64,000 bases of DNA, taken from contig JACPDR010000009.1 in the NCBI GenBank assembly GCA_016183935.1, positions 1-64,000 on the forward strand, read 5' to 3'. Of the stretch, positions 55,354 to 64,000 are shown piece by piece. The DNA comes from Caulobacterales bacterium. Its GTDB lineage: Bacteria; Pseudomonadota; Alphaproteobacteria; Caulobacterales; Caulobacteraceae. The notes under the pieces are model-generated. The model saw only the letters and a program-made list of their open reading frames with translations, did no database searches and was not told the DNA's origin. The translations under genes and the position numbers were made by a program. Each line of letters starts with the position of its first letter. Position 1 is the stretch's first letter.

Positions 55354-56120
55354 TGCGGAACAAGGTCGCCATCATCACCGGCGCCAGCCGTGGCATCGGC
55401 TGGAGGCTGGTTGAGCGGTTTCTGGCCGAGGGGGCGTCGGTCGTCGCCTGCGCCCGTACCGCCGAACGGCTGGAGGCCCTGAAGCAACAGGCCGGCGATG
55501 CGCCGCTGGAGGTGGTCGCCGCCGACGCCGCCAATCCCGATGACGTCGCCCGCGTGGTGGCGCGGGCCGTGGAGGCCTTTGGCGGGGTGGACATCGTGAT
55601 CAACAACGCCGGAGCCGCCGGGCCGACCACGCCCATAGACAGCCTGTCTCTGGAGGACTGGACGGAGACGATCAACTCGAACCTCACCAGCGCCTTCCTG
55701 TTCGTGCGCGAGACGGTTCCGGTGATGAAGGCGCGCGGCGGCGGAGCCGTCGTCAACATCGGTTCGATGACCGGCAAGAAGCCGCTGGTGTTCCGCGCGC
55801 CCTATGCGGCGGCCAAGATGGGTTTGATCGGCCTTACCCGCACCCTGGCCGAGGAGCTGGGTTCGCAGGGCATCCGCGTCAACACCGTGTGCCCGGGCAC
55901 GGTCGAGGGCCAGCGGCTGGAAGAGGTTCTGGTCGAACAGGCCGGCAAACGCGGCATGACGGTGGAGGCGATAACCGACTTCGCGCGGGGCATGTCGCCG
56001 CTGAAGACCTTTGTCTCGGCCGACGACGTGGCCGAACTGGTGCTGTTCCTCGCTTCGGAGAAGGCCGCGCGCATGACCGGCCAGGACATCAACATCAGCG
56101 CCGGCCAGATCACGTGGTGA
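55350..56120 (+). CDS. Short-chain dehydrogenase/reductase
   Basis: A 256-residue SDR. Cofactor motif TGASRGIG (10-17), NNAG (86-89), catalytic S139, Y152 and K156 (YAAAK). It ends with GQDINISAGQITW like 3-ketoacyl reductase-type enzymes. In the proposed pathway it would oxidise or reduce a hydroxyl/keto acyl intermediate, comparable to LvaD in the Pseudomonas putida levulinate locus (inference). Coupled to both neighbours by overlaps. Confidence 0.9.
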   Translation: MMRNKVAIITGASRGIGWRLVERFLAEGASVVACARTAERLEALKQQAGDAPLEVVAADAANPDDVARVVARAVEAFGGVDIVINNAGAAGPTTPIDSLSLEDWTETINSNLTSAFLFVRETVPVMKARGGGAVVNIGSMTGKKPLVFRAPYAAAKMGLIGLTRTLAEELGSQGIRVNTVCPGTVEGQRLEEVLVEQAGKRGMTVEAITDFARGMSPLKTFVSADDVAELVLFLASEKAARMTGQDINISAGQITW

Positions 56121-57736
56121 TCGACGTCCTGAACCCCCACTGTCTCAGCGAACCGGTTTGGCCGCGTCGCCTGCCGCGGGATCTGGCGTTCCCGGATGTC
56201 CCCGTCCACGTCAATCTTGAAGTCTCGGCCCGGCAGTATCCGCACAAGGTCGCCCTGCGCGCCGGGGTCCGGACCTGGACCTACGCCGAGCTTCAGGACG
56301 AGGTGGAAAGGTTCGCCGGGTTCCTGGCCGACCAGGGCGTCGGTCATGGCGACCGTGTGGCCGTGTGGCTCCAGAACCGGCCCGAATATGTCATCGCCGT
56401 TTACGGCGCCTGGCGGTTGGGCGCGATCGTCTCGCCGCTCAGTCCCATGCTGACGGCCGAAGAGGCCCCGTTCTTCTTTACGGACTCGCAGGCCGCCGCC
56501 CTGATTACCGCGCCGGCGCTCCATCAGCGGGTCGAGACCTGCGAGGCGACGCCGCGGGTGGTGATCCTGGTCGGCGCCGAAGGGAGGACCAGGACGGGGA
56601 CGACGCTCTGGGAGGAGGCCCTGACTTCCGCCCCGGCCCCGGCCCAGGCGGTTTCGGCGTCGGATATGGCGCTTCTGCCTTACACCTCGGGCACGACGGG
56701 CCGGCCCAAGGGCTGCGTCCTGCTGCATTCGGCGCTTCAGGCGACCCTGTTCGGCGCCGCGGTCTGGTGCCAGCACACCTCCGCCAGCGTGCATTTCGCC
56801 ACCCTGCCGTTCTTTCATGTGACAGGCTTCCAGCAGTCGATGCACACGGTGCTGGCCACCAGTGGCGAGATGATCGTCATGGAGCGCTGGAACCGCGAGG
56901 AGGCCGCCCGCATCATGGAGGAGCGGCGTGTGACCAACTGGGTCAGCATCACCGCCATGATCATCGATCTGTTGAATCACCTGGACGAGCGACCGCGCGA
57001 CCTCTCGGCGATCCGCTTTGTCGCCGGCGGCGGGGCGGCCATTCCCGAAGACGTGCACCGTCGCGTGCGCGAGACCTTCGGGGTTTCGCTGGTCGAAGGC
57101 TATGGCCTGACCGAGACGATCAGCCAGACCCATCTGAATCCCCCGGACGCCGCGCGCGAGCGCTGCGTCGGCGTGCCGACCTTCAACACGCGCTGCCTGG
57201 TCCTGGACAAGGATGACCAGCACCCCCTGTCCGCTGACGCGGTGGGTGAGATCGCGGTCAGCGGCCCGCAAATTCTCGAGGAATACTGGAACCGGCCAGA
57301 AGAGACCGTCGAGGCCTTCATCGATATCGAAGGACGGCGCTACTTCCGGACGGGCGACCTCGGCTATTATGACGCCGACGGCTATTTCTACATCGTCGAC
57401 CGACTGAAGCGGATGATCAACGCCGCCGGGTTCAAGGTGTGGCCCGCCGAGGTCGAGGCCCGGCTGCATGACCATCCCGCCGTCTCGGAAGCCTGTGTCG
57501 TCGGTGTTGGCGATCCCAAGCGCGGCGAGACGACGCGGGCCCTGATCATCCTCAAGCCGGGCTTCCGGGACCGCATCACCGGCGAGGAGATCATCGCCTG
57601 GTCCCGTGATCACATGTCAGCCTACAAATACCCTCGCGAAGTCGCCTTCGTGGAAACCCTGCCCCGACTCGCCTCAGGCAAGATCGACTGGCGCACCGTC
57701 CAGGCTGAGGAGAACACCCGTGAACGCAACGGCTGA
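56117..57736 (+). CDS. AMP-dependent acyl-CoA synthetase (ligase)
   Basis: A 539-residue adenylate-forming enzyme. ATP/AMP signature YTSGTTGRPKGC at about 193-204, adenylation motifs EGYGLTETIS and GEIAVSGPQ, YFRTGDLGY, and the C-terminal catalytic Lys in ASGKIDW. It would activate the substrate acid as its CoA thioester. Start GTG 56117 overlaps the SDR stop (GTGA); its 3' end overlaps the MFS gene by 17 nt. Confidence 0.92.
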   Translation: MIDVLNPHCLSEPVWPRRLPRDLAFPDVPVHVNLEVSARQYPHKVALRAGVRTWTYAELQDEVERFAGFLADQGVGHGDRVAVWLQNRPEYVIAVYGAWRLGAIVSPLSPMLTAEEAPFFFTDSQAAALITAPALHQRVETCEATPRVVILVGAEGRTRTGTTLWEEALTSAPAPAQAVSASDMALLPYTSGTTGRPKGCVLLHSALQATLFGAAVWCQHTSASVHFATLPFFHVTGFQQSMHTVLATSGEMIVMERWNREEAARIMEERRVTNWVSITAMIIDLLNHLDERPRDLSAIRFVAGGGAAIPEDVHRRVRETFGVSLVEGYGLTETISQTHLNPPDAARERCVGVPTFNTRCLVLDKDDQHPLSADAVGEIAVSGPQILEEYWNRPEETVEAFIDIEGRRYFRTGDLGYYDADGYFYIVDRLKRMINAAGFKVWPAEVEARLHDHPAVSEACVVGVGDPKRGETTRALIILKPGFRDRITGEEIIAWSRDHMSAYKYPREVAFVETLPRLASGKIDWRTVQAEENTRERNG

Positions 57737-59048
57737 CGCGAAGCGTCAAGGGTACGGCTGGTATGTGGTCGGCCTGGTCTGCGCCCTCTACATCCTGTCC
57801 TATCTCGACCGGCTGATCCTCGGCCTGCTGGTCCAGCCCATCCAGGCCGAGATCTCGGTCAGCGACACCGAGATGAGCCTGCTGTTCGGCATGGCCTTCG
57901 CCGGAGTGTTCGCGATCGCCGGCCTGCCCCTGGCCCGCATCGCCGACACGCGAAATCGCAAGGCCCTGATCATCGTCGGCGTCATGGTCTGGTGCGTGCT
58001 GACGATGGCGGCGGGCTTCGCGCGCGATTTCCCGACCCTGCTGGCGTGCCGGATCGGCGTGGCCGCGGGCGAGGCGGCCCTGTTGCCCGCGGCGCTTTCC
58101 ATCATCAGCGACCTGTTCGTGCGCGAGAAGCGATCGCTACCGGTCAGCATGGTGATGACGGCCGGCATGATCGGCGCCTCCGCGTCCTTCCTGATAGGGG
58201 CCGTCGTCATCGACCTGATCCTCTCCCTGACCGCAAGCGGCGCCTTGACCACCAGCATGGCGCCGTGGCGGCTGACCCTGATCGCCGTGGGCATGCCGGG
58301 GATCGTGCTGGGCCTGTTGTTCGCCGCGACCGTCTCGGAGCCGCCGCGCACGGCCGCCCGGCCTGATGAGGTCTCGATCAGACAGACGTGGCGGCACATG
58401 GTCGACAGCGGCTGGGCCTATTTCGGCATGCTGGGCGGGGTTGCGTTGCTGACCCTGATCCCCTTCAGCCTCGCGGCCTGGTTCCCGACATTCCTGATCC
58501 GGAAATTCGACCTGACCGCGCAGCAGGCCGGCTACAGCTTCGGCTCGGCCTTCGCACTCTGCGCCGTCAGCGGCTCGCTGCTCCTGCCCTGGATTGCCGA
58601 CCGGCTGTCCAAACGCGGACACGGCGACGCCATCCCGTCCATAGCGGCCGTCGCCCTGGTGCTGGGCACGCCCTTCGCCCTGCTCGCGCCGTTGGCGGGA
58701 GACGCGCGAACGGCGGTGCTGCTGGTGGCTCCGGCGATCTTCTTCCTGGCGGGCGCGCCGACCCTGGCGACCGTGTCGGTTCACATGATCGCGCCGCCGC
58801 GCGCCCGGGCGCAGTTGCAGAGCGTCTATCTGATGATGACCAACATCATCGGCCTGGGGATTGGTCCGACGCTGACGGTGCTGCTGTCCGAGTGGCTGTT
58901 CGACGGCCCCGCCGATATCGGGCTGGGCATCGCCGCCCTGGCCGCCATCACCAGCCCTGTCGCCCTGATCATCCTGTTCGTGGCGCGCCGCGACTTCGCC
59001 CGCCGCTATCATGAATCCGCCAAGGAGGCGATTTCCAATGAACCTTGA
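57720..59048 (+). CDS. MFS permease
   Basis: A 442-residue transporter with 12 predicted helices. The loop 2-3 motif is [11 protein letters not shown]; the loop 8-9 region has DRLSKRGHG. Its start [23 protein letters not shown] is the anion:cation symporter or spinster-like type common in aromatic- and organic-acid uptake. It most likely brings the acid across the inner membrane. GTG 57720 overlaps the ligase gene; ACAD gene starts inside its 3' end. Confidence 0.88.
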   Translation: MNATADAKRQGYGWYVVGLVCALYILSYLDRLILGLLVQPIQAEISVSDTEMSLLFGMAFAGVFAIAGLPLARIADTRNRKALIIVGVMVWCVLTMAAGFARDFPTLLACRIGVAAGEAALLPAALSIISDLFVREKRSLPVSMVMTAGMIGASASFLIGAVVIDLILSLTASGALTTSMAPWRLTLIAVGMPGIVLGLLFAATVSEPPRTAARPDEVSIRQTWRHMVDSGWAYFGMLGGVALLTLIPFSLAAWFPTFLIRKFDLTAQQAGYSFGSAFALCAVSGSLLLPWIADRLSKRGHGDAIPSIAAVALVLGTPFALLAPLAGDARTAVLLVAPAIFFLAGAPTLATVSVHMIAPPRARAQLQSVYLMMTNIIGLGIGPTLTVLLSEWLFDGPADIGLGIAALAAITSPVALIILFVARRDFARRYHESAKEAISNEP

Positions 59049-60324
59049 GCCGTCCCCCAAGGCCGCCGAGTTTCGGGAACGGCTCGAGAATTTCATGGCC
59101 GATCACGTCTATCCGGCCGAGGTCCAGTTGTATCGCGAGGTCGCCGCCCAGCCGCGTGACCACCGCCAGTGGACGCCCCTGCCGACGCTGGAGGGGTTGA
59201 AGGAAAAGGCCAGGGCCCAGGGGTTGTGGAACCTGTTCCTTCCGCACAGCCCGAACGGGGCGGGGTTGTCCAACCTCGACTACGCCCCTCTGGCCGAGAT
59301 CACCGGCCGCAGTCATTTCGCGCCGGAGGTCTTCAACTGCAGCGCGCCCGACACCGGCAATATGGAGACGCTCGACCGCTACGGCGACGAAGCCCAGAAG
59401 GAGCGCTGGCTCAAGCCTCTGCTGGCGGGAGAGATCCGGTCGGCCTTCGCCATGACCGAGCCTGCCGTGGCTTCGTCGGACGCCACCAACATCCGCACCC
59501 GCATCCAGCCCGATGGCGACGGCTATGTGATCAACGGGCGCAAATGGTGGATCTCGGGCGCGGGCGATCCGCGCTGCGCCGTCATGATCGTGATGGGCCA
59601 GACCGATCCCGACCGCGAAGAGAGGCATCTGCGCCAGTCGATGATCCTGGTCCCGAGCGCGACGCCCGGCGTCGAGATCGTGCGCCCCCTGCCGATCTTC
59701 GGTGACGCCGACGCCCCGCACGGCCACATGGAAGTCGTGTTCAAGGACGTGCGCGTGCCCGCCTCGAATATGCTGCTGGGCGAGGGCCGGGGGTTCGAGA
59801 TCGCGCAGGGCCGTCTCGGACCGGGCCGCATCCATCACTGCATGAGATTGATCGGCCTTTCGGAACGGGCGCTGGAACGGCTGTGCCGTCGCCTGAGCCA
59901 ACGCACCGCCTTCCACAAATCGATCGCCGACCAGTCGGTATGGCGCCAGCGCATAGCCGAAATGCGCTGCGCCATCGATCAGGCGCGCCTGCTGACGCTG
60001 AAGGCCGCCTGGATGATGGACACGGTCGGCAACAAGGCGGCGCAAGCCGAGATCGCCATGATCAAGATCGTGGCCGCCCGCCTGGCGGATCAGGTCATCG
60101 ACATCACCATACAGGGCTTCGGCGGGGGCGGGGTGGCGGACTCGGTGTTGACGTCGGCCCACGCCTATGCGCGCGCGCTGCGTCTGGCCGACGGACCCGA
60201 CGAGGTCCACTGCGCGCAACTGGCGCGGTTCGAGCTGGGCCGGCACGCCGCCCACGACGGGTCGCGGACCGGGGGCTCGGGCGAGGTGGTCGTGGCCGGC
60301 TTCGACTATCTGATGGAGCGCTGA
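59038..60324 (+). CDS. Acyl-CoA dehydrogenase, ACAD10/ACAD11 type
   Basis: A 428-residue flavoprotein. It has [53 protein letters not shown], and [11 protein letters not shown], motifs that are particular to the ACAD10/ACAD11 subfamily rather than to ordinary fatty acyl dehydrogenases. In mammals this domain is fused to an APH kinase, and both act on 4-hydroxyacyl-CoA; here the APH kinase is a separate gene at 61813. ATG 59038 overlaps the MFS stop. Confidence 0.92.
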   Translation: MNLEPSPKAAEFRERLENFMADHVYPAEVQLYREVAAQPRDHRQWTPLPTLEGLKEKARAQGLWNLFLPHSPNGAGLSNLDYAPLAEITGRSHFAPEVFNCSAPDTGNMETLDRYGDEAQKERWLKPLLAGEIRSAFAMTEPAVASSDATNIRTRIQPDGDGYVINGRKWWISGAGDPRCAVMIVMGQTDPDREERHLRQSMILVPSATPGVEIVRPLPIFGDADAPHGHMEVVFKDVRVPASNMLLGEGRGFEIAQGRLGPGRIHHCMRLIGLSERALERLCRRLSQRTAFHKSIADQSVWRQRIAEMRCAIDQARLLTLKAAWMMDTVGNKAAQAEIAMIKIVAARLADQVIDITIQGFGGGGVADSVLTSAHAYARALRLADGPDEVHCAQLARFELGRHAAHDGSRTGGSGEVVVAGFDYLMER

Positions 60325-60327
60325 ACC

Positions 60328-61335
60328 GTGCGCCGTATCGAGAGCCGCGCGCCCGGCGGCCCGGAAACCCTGGTGCTGGCCGACGCCGCCCGGCCGGAAC
60401 CCCAAGGCGACGAGGTGGTGATCGACGTCGCCTTCTGCGGGATCAACTATCCCGACGTGCTGATCATCGAAGACCGCTACCAGATCCGCCCTCCGCGCCC
60501 CTTCGCTCCCGGCTCGGAAGTGTCGGGCGTGGTGTCGGCCGTCGGGCCCGATGTGAAACATCTGAACGTCGGCGACCGGGTCATGGCGGCCATGGCGTCA
60601 GGCGGGCTGGCTGAACAGGTCGCGACGCCCGAGCGCTTCTGTGTCCGCCTGCCCCCGGCCATGCCGATGGACGAGGCCGGGGCCTTCCTGATGACCTATG
60701 GCACCTCCTTCTTCGCCCTCAGTGATCGGGGACGACTGAAGGCGGGCGAGACCCTGCTGGTCCTGGGCGCCGCGGGCGGGGTCGGGCTGGCGGCGGTGCA
60801 GATCGGCAAGGCCATGGGTGCGCGCGTCGTCGCCGCCGCCTCCAGCGAAGACAAGCTCGGCGCGGCGCGGGCCGGCGGCGCCGACGCGGGCGTTCTTTAT
60901 CCGACCGGGGCGCTGGACATGGACGGCGCCCAGGCTTTCGGCGCCGCGTTGAAGGCCGCGCTGGGAGCGGGCGGGGCGGATGTGATCTACGATCCGATAG
61001 GCGGCGCCCTGACCGAACCGGCATTGCGCGCCATCGGCTGGCGCGGCCGCTATCTGGTGGTCGGCTTTGCCGGCGGCGTGCCCAATCCGCCGCTCAATCT
61101 GGCCCTGTTGAAACAGTGTGAGATCGTCGGCGTCTGGTGGGGCGCCCACGTCGACCGCGAGCCGGATACGCACCAGGCTTCGATGCAGGCGCTGTTCGAC
61201 CTTTACGCCCAGGGGCGGCTCAAGCCCCTGATCTCGGCCCGCTACGACCTCGAGGATGCGCCGGCCGCCATCCAGGCCCTGTCCGAGCGCCGCGTGCTGG
61301 GCAAGGTGGTGGTGACCGTCTCAGGAGTGAACTGA
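60328..61335 (+). CDS. NADPH:quinone oxidoreductase-like MDR enzyme
   Basis: A 335-residue zinc-free medium-chain reductase. GroES-like domain (FCGINYPDVLIIEDRYQIRPP, FAPGSEVSGVVSAVG) and Rossmann motif LGAAGGVGLAAVQIGKAMGA. Family members reduce quinones or the double bond of enoyl-CoA thioesters, which fits a beta-oxidation-like operon. GTG 60328 begins 3 bp after the ACAD gene and MaoC follows by 1 bp. Confidence 0.88.
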   Translation: MRRIESRAPGGPETLVLADAARPEPQGDEVVIDVAFCGINYPDVLIIEDRYQIRPPRPFAPGSEVSGVVSAVGPDVKHLNVGDRVMAAMASGGLAEQVATPERFCVRLPPAMPMDEAGAFLMTYGTSFFALSDRGRLKAGETLLVLGAAGGVGLAAVQIGKAMGARVVAAASSEDKLGAARAGGADAGVLYPTGALDMDGAQAFGAALKAALGAGGADVIYDPIGGALTEPALRAIGWRGRYLVVGFAGGVPNPPLNLALLKQCEIVGVWWGAHVDREPDTHQASMQALFDLYAQGRLKPLISARYDLEDAPAAIQALSERRVLGKVVVTVSGVN

Positions 61336-61336
61336 C

Positions 61337-61816
61337 ATGACCAGAATATCCGACCTGCCGTCCCTGATCGGTCAGGAAGTCGGCGTTTCCCGCTGGATTC
61401 ACGTCGATCAGGCGCGCATCGACGCCTTCGCCAAGACCACCGAGGATGAGCAATTCATCCATATCGACCCGGAACGGGCCAGCCAGACGCCGCTCGGCGG
61501 AACCATCGCCCACGGATTTCTGACGCTCAGTCTCGCCTCGGCCATGAACTATGACGCGCTGGAGCCTCTGGAAGGCTTCGTCATGGGCTTCAACTACGGT
61601 CTGGACCGCCTGCGCTTCATCACGCCGGTTCGCGCGGGGTCGAACATCCGGGGGCGTTTCCGGCTGTTGTCCGCCGACGACAAGGGCGCCGACGCGAGTG
61701 GCCGCCGCTGGTTGCTCAAATATGAGATCACGGTCGAGATCGAAGGGTCCGACAAGCCCGCCCTGATCGCCGAATGGCTGGGGATGCAGGTTGTCGCTCC
61801 GTCTCCGAACCCATGA
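61337..61816 (+). CDS. MaoC-like enoyl-CoA hydratase
   Basis: A 159-residue hot-dog fold protein with the hydratase motif DEQFIHIDPERASQTPLGGTIAHGFLTLSL (the catalytic D and H in the helix). R-specific enoyl-CoA hydratases of this type add water to the 2-enoyl-CoA. ATG 61337 lies 1 bp after the reductase; its stop overlaps the APH gene by 4 nt. Confidence 0.92.
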   Translation: MTRISDLPSLIGQEVGVSRWIHVDQARIDAFAKTTEDEQFIHIDPERASQTPLGGTIAHGFLTLSLASAMNYDALEPLEGFVMGFNYGLDRLRFITPVRAGSNIRGRFRLLSADDKGADASGRRWLLKYEITVEIEGSDKPALIAEWLGMQVVAPSPNP

Positions 61817-62892
61817 CGGACCCCGCCGGGCGGGACGCGCAGTCCGTTTTCTCGGGCGTTCGGGAGGTCGATCCCGGGATGGAGGTGGACGCCGCCGCCC
61901 TTGAGGCGTGGCTCCAGGGCGCCGTCGCGGACTACGCCGGGCCGTTGAGCGTGCGTCAGTTCAACGGCGGCCAATCCAATCCGACCTATGAATTGACCAC
62001 CCCTACGGCGGCCTATGTGCTGCGCCGCAAGCCGCCGGGAACCCTGCTGCCCAGCGCCCATGCCGTGGACCGCGAGTATCGGGTGATCTCGGCGCTGTTC
62101 GCCCAGGGCTATCCCGTGCCGCGGCCGTTCGCCCTGTGCATGGACGAGGGCGTGATCGGCTCGGTCTTCTACGTCATGGAGAAGGTCGAGGGCCGGATTC
62201 TGTGGGATCTCAAATTGCCCGGCATGGAGCCGGGTCAGCGCCGGGCGATCTATGAGGCGCAGCTGGATACTCTGGCGGCGCTTCACGCCTTTGATCCCGA
62301 AACCATCGGGCTTGCCGATTTCGGCCGTCCCGGAGCCTATTTCGACCGGCAGGTCAGCCGCTGGTCCAGACAGTATCGCGCCTCTGAAACGGGATGCGTC
62401 CCCGCCATGGATCGCCTGATCGCGTTCCTGCCCGCGAGCCTGCCCCCTGAGAGACCGACGAGCGTCATCCATGGCGACTTCCGCCTGGACAACATGATCC
62501 TGGCCCCGGACGGCGCACGCGTCCGGGCCGTTCTGGACTGGGAGCTGTCGACGCTGGGAGACCCGATGGCCGACCTGGCCGGCCTGTTGACGGCATGGGT
62601 GTTGCCCGAGACGCTGAGGAACGGCCTGGCGGGCGCCGACCTGTCAACCCTGGGCATCCCGACGTCCGGTGAGATGATCGAACGGTATGCGCGCCAGACG
62701 GGGCGGCGGCCGCACAATCTGGACTGGCTTTACGCCTACAGCCTCTTTCGACTGGCGGCGATATGTCAGGGCATCGCGGGCAGGGTGCGCGACGGGACGG
62801 CCGCCAGCCCTCACGCGATCACAATGGCGGCCCAGGTGGAGCCGTTGAGCGCGGAGGCGTGGCGTTACGCACGACGGGCGGGCGCGGACTAG
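61813..62892 (+). CDS. APH-family kinase, ACAD10/11 (LvaA)-like
   Basis: A 359-residue aminoglycoside-phosphotransferase-fold kinase. N-lobe FNGGQSNPTYELT and YVLRRKPPG; catalytic loop VIHGDFRLDNMIL; metal-binding VLDWELSTLGDPMADL. This pattern matches the APH domain of ACAD10/ACAD11 and LvaA, which phosphorylate the 4-hydroxyl of 4-hydroxyacyl-CoA so that it can be eliminated. It completes the operon next to the ACAD gene. Not an antibiotic resistance gene by context. Confidence 0.9.
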   Translation: MTDPAGRDAQSVFSGVREVDPGMEVDAAALEAWLQGAVADYAGPLSVRQFNGGQSNPTYELTTPTAAYVLRRKPPGTLLPSAHAVDREYRVISALFAQGYPVPRPFALCMDEGVIGSVFYVMEKVEGRILWDLKLPGMEPGQRRAIYEAQLDTLAALHAFDPETIGLADFGRPGAYFDRQVSRWSRQYRASETGCVPAMDRLIAFLPASLPPERPTSVIHGDFRLDNMILAPDGARVRAVLDWELSTLGDPMADLAGLLTAWVLPETLRNGLAGADLSTLGIPTSGEMIERYARQTGRRPHNLDWLYAYSLFRLAAICQGIAGRVRDGTAASPHAITMAAQVEPLSAEAWRYARRAGAD

Positions 62893-62939
62893 AATTCAAT
62901 CCCGGCCCGACCCAAGCCGGACGGGGTGATTTCAGGGTC

Positions 62940-63311
62940 CTAGGGTCGGCCCAATTCCCTTGCCAAGGCGACCAGAACAGCACGCTTCGCGGGGGGGAGG
63001 CGGCCTGTGATGCGGGCGATCTGCAGGACGACCCGCGTCTCCGGATCTTCAGCGGCGCCGCTGTCGAAAGCGTCGCCGATCAAGGCGCTCAACGGCATGT
63101 CCAGCACATGGGCGATCTGCACCAGGCGGCCGAAGGGAACCGCTATCTCGCCGGTTTCGTAGCGCTGGATGAGTTGATGGCCCCCGCCGACGGCCGCGGC
63201 GAGATCCGCCAAGGTCAGGCCCTTGGCGGAGCGGGCAAGGGCGATGCGCTGGCCCAGCAGCCGGTTGTTTCGGGCCTCGGCCGCACCGTCGGATTTGCGC
63301 TTGATGGTCAT
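62940..63311 (-). CDS. XRE-family helix-turn-helix regulator
   Basis: A 123-residue protein with a Cro/C1-type helix-turn-helix at about 20-75 (GQRIALARSAKGLTLADLAAAVGGGHQLIQRYETGEI, FGRLVQIAHVLDMPLSALIGD) and a helical C-terminal extension. It resembles small regulators such as those near catabolic or cell-cycle genes; its target is unknown. It converges on the APH gene with 47 bp between. Confidence 0.88.
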   Translation of the reverse strand: MTIKRKSDGAAEARNNRLLGQRIALARSAKGLTLADLAAAVGGGHQLIQRYETGEIAVPFGRLVQIAHVLDMPLSALIGDAFDSGAAEDPETRVVLQIARITGRLPPAKRAVLVALARELGRP

Positions 63312-63400
63312 CTGTCCCGAAATCCCAGTGCGTCGGGACTAGCGCGGCCGCAACTCAGATTTGTGTCGTTTCGGGGAAGGTTTGCTGGCGCGGTCGGGGC

Positions 63401-64000
63401 TCAGCGAGGGAGGCCCAGCGGCCCCAGCAACCAGGTCAGCCAGACGCCCAGCGCGAGAAAGGCGCCGAACGGCACGCGGTCCGAACCGGAGACTTCGCCC
63501 CCGGTCACGCGTCGTGCGGCGACGACGCTCAGCCCTGCCAGTGCGGCCCAGAGCAGGACACTGGGCAGGCCGATCCATCCGGTCCATGCGCCGCCCGCCG
63601 CCAGCAGGAACGGGTCTCCGCCGCCGAGGCCGTCGCGCCCCCGGACATGGCGGTAGGTGCGGCCGAGGAGCCAGAGACCCACGAAGCCCACCCCCGCGCC
63701 CGTCACGGACTCGACGAGGGAGAGTCGATCCAGAGTCAGGGCGGCGAGGAAGCCCGTCCCGAGCAGGGGGACGGTCAGTTCGTCGGGCAGCCAGAAATGC
63801 TCGGCGTCGACCACGGCGATCAGCAGCAACTGCCAACCCAGCAGCGCTGTGATCAGGGCGGCCGCGATGGATGGCTGGCTCAGGGCGGCCGCGGCGCCGA
63901 TCGCCGCGCCGGCGGATTCCATCAGCGGGTAGCGGACCGGAATGGCGGATCCGCAGGCGGCGCAGCGGCCTTTCGACACGAGATAGCTCAGCACCGGAAT
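63401..64000 (-). CDS. Type IV prepilin peptidase (A24), 5'-truncated by the window edge
   Basis: The last 199 residues of a prepilin peptidase/N-methyltransferase; the N-terminus lies beyond 64000. It has the start of the Cys-containing cytoplasmic loop (CAACG), several helices, VDAEHFWLPDELT and GGGDPFLLAAGGAWTGW, where the two aspartates are the active-site residues of the GFGD class. It processes type II secretion or type IV pilin-like precursors. No pilin gene is visible in the window, so the system served lies to the right. Confidence 0.88.
   Translation of the reverse strand: MPVLSYLVSKGRCAACGSAIPVRYPLMESAGAAIGAAAALSQPSIAAALITALLGWQLLLIAVVDAEHFWLPDELTVPLLGTGFLAALTLDRLSLVESVTGAGVGFVGLWLLGRTYRHVRGRDGLGGGDPFLLAAGGAWTGWIGLPSVLLWAALAGLSVVAARRVTGGEVSGSDRVPFGAFLALGVWLTWLLGPLGLPR

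Noticed and set aside
61813..62892. APH-family gene as an aminoglycoside resistance determinant
   Set aside because: The sequence pattern and operon context match ACAD10/11-associated kinases of acyl-CoA metabolism.

Overview
The window is GC-rich DNA from what looks like an alphaproteobacterium, most likely Caulobacterales (Brevundimonas/Caulobacter-like). This is inferred from the many TonB-dependent receptors, FecI/FecR and DctBD signalling, the BlaI/M56 pair and the overall codon bias; no rRNA or tRNA was seen to confirm it. Genes are tightly packed, with many ATGA/TGATG overlaps. Several GTG/TTG starts were chosen from ribosome-binding sites and overlaps.

Layout. 1-1401: N-terminal part of a HAMP-array sensor kinase on the minus strand, broken by a 34-nt deletion relative to its own repeats. 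1654-2578: small winged-helix-like regulator and two DUF5985-like membrane proteins. 2648-7995: BlaI-type repressor with its operator, an M56 (BlaR1-like) membrane protease, a secreted protein carrying the same 29-residue repeats as the protease tail, and a TonB-dependent receptor. 8019-9610 (minus): three small unknown proteins and a membrane-anchored LuxR-type regulator. 9749-18909: dctD and dctB diverge from dctA, which is followed by a TonB-dependent receptor and a secreted alpha/beta hydrolase; two palindromes and a sigma-54-like promoter sit in the divergent gap. 19185-26954: FecI-type sigma, FecR, an STN-domain TonB-dependent receptor and a periplasmic M16 protease.

27220-33814: a continuous operon of receiver protein, TPR/YaiO-type barrel, HEAT-repeat membrane protein, processive GT2 glycosyltransferase, GAF/PAS histidine kinase, second receiver and Hpt protein. 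It reads as a phosphorelay-controlled exopolysaccharide synthesis and export system. 33887-46014: a patchwork of small stress and redox genes (DUF427, Gre-like, MerA-like reductase, DUF1003, ABM protein, LysR, peroxiredoxin, hydrolase-OsmC fusion, ferritin-like plus cytochrome c, 5'-damaged oxidoreductase, NTF2-like, DUF2171, frameshifted RidA). 46097-50109: two AraC regulators, an alpha/beta hydrolase, and msrB-msrA.

50520-62892: a TonB-dependent receptor with a strong terminator, then a LysR gene divergent from an eight- to nine-gene catabolic operon: SMP-30 lactonase-like, OsmC-like, SDR, acyl-CoA ligase, MFS permease, ACAD10/11-type dehydrogenase, quinone oxidoreductase, MaoC hydratase and APH-type kinase. 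The separate ACAD and APH proteins correspond to the two halves of ACAD10/ACAD11 and to Lva-type levulinate genes, so I infer a pathway for a gamma-lactone or 4-hydroxy acid. 62940-64000: an XRE regulator and a type IV prepilin peptidase cut by the window edge. The most promising leads are the GT2/HEAT/YaiO phosphorelay system, the lactone/4-hydroxy-acid operon and the FecIR-receptor-M16 locus, which resembles Fus-type protein-iron piracy.
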